Positions 62,722-64,000 of a DNA stretch of 64,000 bases are shown here, one piece after another; positions within the stretch are counted from its first letter, which is position 1, and each line of letters starts with the position of its first letter. Origin of the DNA: Conus ventricosus (taxonomy: Eukaryota > Mollusca > Gastropoda > Neogastropoda > Conidae). The stretch is from NCBI GenBank assembly GCA_018398815.1, contig CM031604.1, positions 57,824,654-57,888,653 of the forward strand, in the 5' to 3' direction. Position numbers and translations under genes: made by a program. A model generated the notes under the pieces. That model did not search any database and was not told the DNA's origin. It saw nothing but the letters and a program-made list of their open reading frames with translations.

Positions 62722-62743
62722 TCTGTCTGTCTGTCTGTCTCTG

Positions 62744-62785
<42 letters not shown>

Positions 62786-62915
62786 TCTCTCTTCTTCTTC
62801 TTCTTCAGCACACACTCATACGCGTGTGCCGGCAAGCGCGCATACTTGCGTGCGTGTGTACGTTTGGGCGCGCGCGTGCGTGCGTGCGTGTGTGTGTGTG
62901 TGTGGTGTGTGTGTG
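62722..62915 (+). repeat. (CTGT)n, (CT)n, (CTT)n and GT/GC repeats
   Basis: CTGT units at 62,719-62,742, CT to 62,781, CTT to 62,806, then alternating GT/GC purine-pyrimidine sequence from 62,820 to 62,918. Confidence 0.92.
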
Positions 62916-62919
62916 TGTT

Positions 62920-63547
62920 TAAATATTTCATGTCTAATACTTACTATTTTATAAAAAACAGACCTAAAGGACGCGAGAGTAAAGAGAAGAGGCCAGCACA
63001 GATTTCTTCCCGCAATGGAAGTCGATAGAGGCCTATTAGCTTCGCACAGTCTGTCCACTCGGCTCAGCGGTATGTCACACCACCAAACGCTGCCGAGCTC
63101 TGTCTATAACGGATATATTCTGCTCATACAGCCCAGTGACTCTCTGCCACGGTCCAAACCATGCGAGGTTTGCATACGAGCGCTCGGTATAGGTGCTTTG
63201 GGTTTTTCTTTTTTTCTTTTCGGAAGAGGACGGAGAGGGGGAAGGGGAGAGGAGGAGGGGGGGGGGGGAGACGGGGGAAGGGCAAGTTACGGGGCACTTA
63301 TTTGGTTGGGGGGTTGAATTTCAATGGGGCTTCGCTCGGGGGCAGCCAGACTGTCGACTTGGGAATTGCAGGCAAGCTCTCTTGCACGCACGCTGGCCAT
63401 AAATACGGCTGGCTACGACATGCAAAAGGGGGCTTCTTGGCTCGCCAGAGAGTGAGGGAGAGCTTCGAGTCTTGGATAGTCCGTCTGTCAGTCAGTCGAC
63501 GAAGTAGTTGTAGACTTTACTGTTCTACCAGAGCTTCAGGGAGTTAC

Positions 63548-63548
<1 letters not shown>
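62920..63548. other. unassigned unique sequence
   Basis: Unique, moderately GC-rich sequence with a G-run near 63,260. A plus-strand frame from 63,015 remains open for 100 codons but has no recognisable domain. Confidence 0.5.
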
Positions 63549-63641
<93 letters not shown>

Positions 63642-63700
63642 TGTGTGCGTGTGTGTGCGCACGCGCGCTCGCGTGGGTGTGCGTATGCTTATGTATGTGT
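63549..63700 (+). repeat. compound (GT)n(GA)n(GT)n
   Basis: (GT)n 63,550-63,591, (GA)n 63,594-63,639, then GT/GC-rich sequence. A further (GT)n lies at 63,893-63,912 and (CT)n at 63,971-63,996 near the window end. Confidence 0.95.
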
Positions 63701-64000
63701 GTATACGTCTATGTCCCGGTCTGTGTCAACAGGGAAGGATAGGGATGGGGGATGACGAATGGGGGTGGGGTGGGTAGCAATGGGGAGGAAGAGTAGAGAA
63801 GGCGGTGCGCCTGGCTGAGATTGTGTGTGAAAGTTCCCACACTCTCACGTGTTTGTGGTTCATGTCCGTGTGAGTGAGTACGAGTGTGTACGTTGTGTGT
63901 GTGTGTGTGTGTCCGTCGGTCTTTCTTCTAAACACACCTATCACCTACATTACACCACTCATACAATTCTTCTCTCTCTCTCTCTCTCTCTCTCTTCTCT

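Overview
This window is intronic and exonic DNA from an animal nuclear genome. It has spliced exons, 15-kb-scale introns, very dense (CA)n, (GA)n and poly-G/poly-C microsatellites, a degenerate LINE, a Tc1-like transposon fossil, tRNA-derived SINE pieces and solo LTRs. The repeat style and the GATA sequence suggest a lophotrochozoan, most likely a mollusc (perhaps a gastropod). That is an inference from general appearance, not a proven identification. There is no sign of bacterial, organellar or viral gene organisation.

The only host gene I can support is a GATA transcription factor of the GATA1/2/3 class on the minus strand. Its large N-terminal coding exon is at 39,388-40,373. The exon for the N-terminal zinc finger is at 24,291-24,436. 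The intron between them is 14,951 bp. The two exons join in matching phase (1) and reproduce the exon structure of vertebrate GATA2/GATA3. The first coding exon, upstream at higher coordinates, was not found. The C-terminal-finger exon, downstream at lower coordinates, was also not found; it lies either in the 1,000-N gap (8,001-9,000) or beyond the left edge. The N-terminal exon as assembled needs three reading frames, so it carries two apparent frameshifts. A candidate alternative first exon with its own ATG (24,745-24,817) sits 308 bp upstream of the finger exon in the correct phase. The finger exon is bracketed by complementary (UG)11 and (CA)17 tracts in the pre-mRNA.

Layout: 1-8,000 holds SINE-like copies, microsatellites and otherwise nothing recognisable, followed by the N gap. 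9,001-19,800 is intronic sequence with poly-C/poly-G tracts and a decayed Tc1-like transposase (17,670-18,235). 19,820-23,945 is a decayed RNase H-bearing LINE on the minus strand, split by a 1,514-bp solo LTR (20,311-21,824) with a perfect 5-bp target duplication. 24,205-24,817 is the GATA finger exon, its flanking repeats and the candidate alternative exon. 24,818-39,387 is a repeat-rich intron. 39,388-40,373 is the GATA N-terminal exon. 40,374-64,000 is upstream intron or flank, with a second solo LTR of the same family in the opposite orientation (44,088-45,507), several minisatellites and very dense microsatellites, including a C-tract of about 95 nt.

Almost all of the long open frames are microsatellite translations (poly-CV, HT, SL, ER) or antisense shadows, and I do not regard them as genes.
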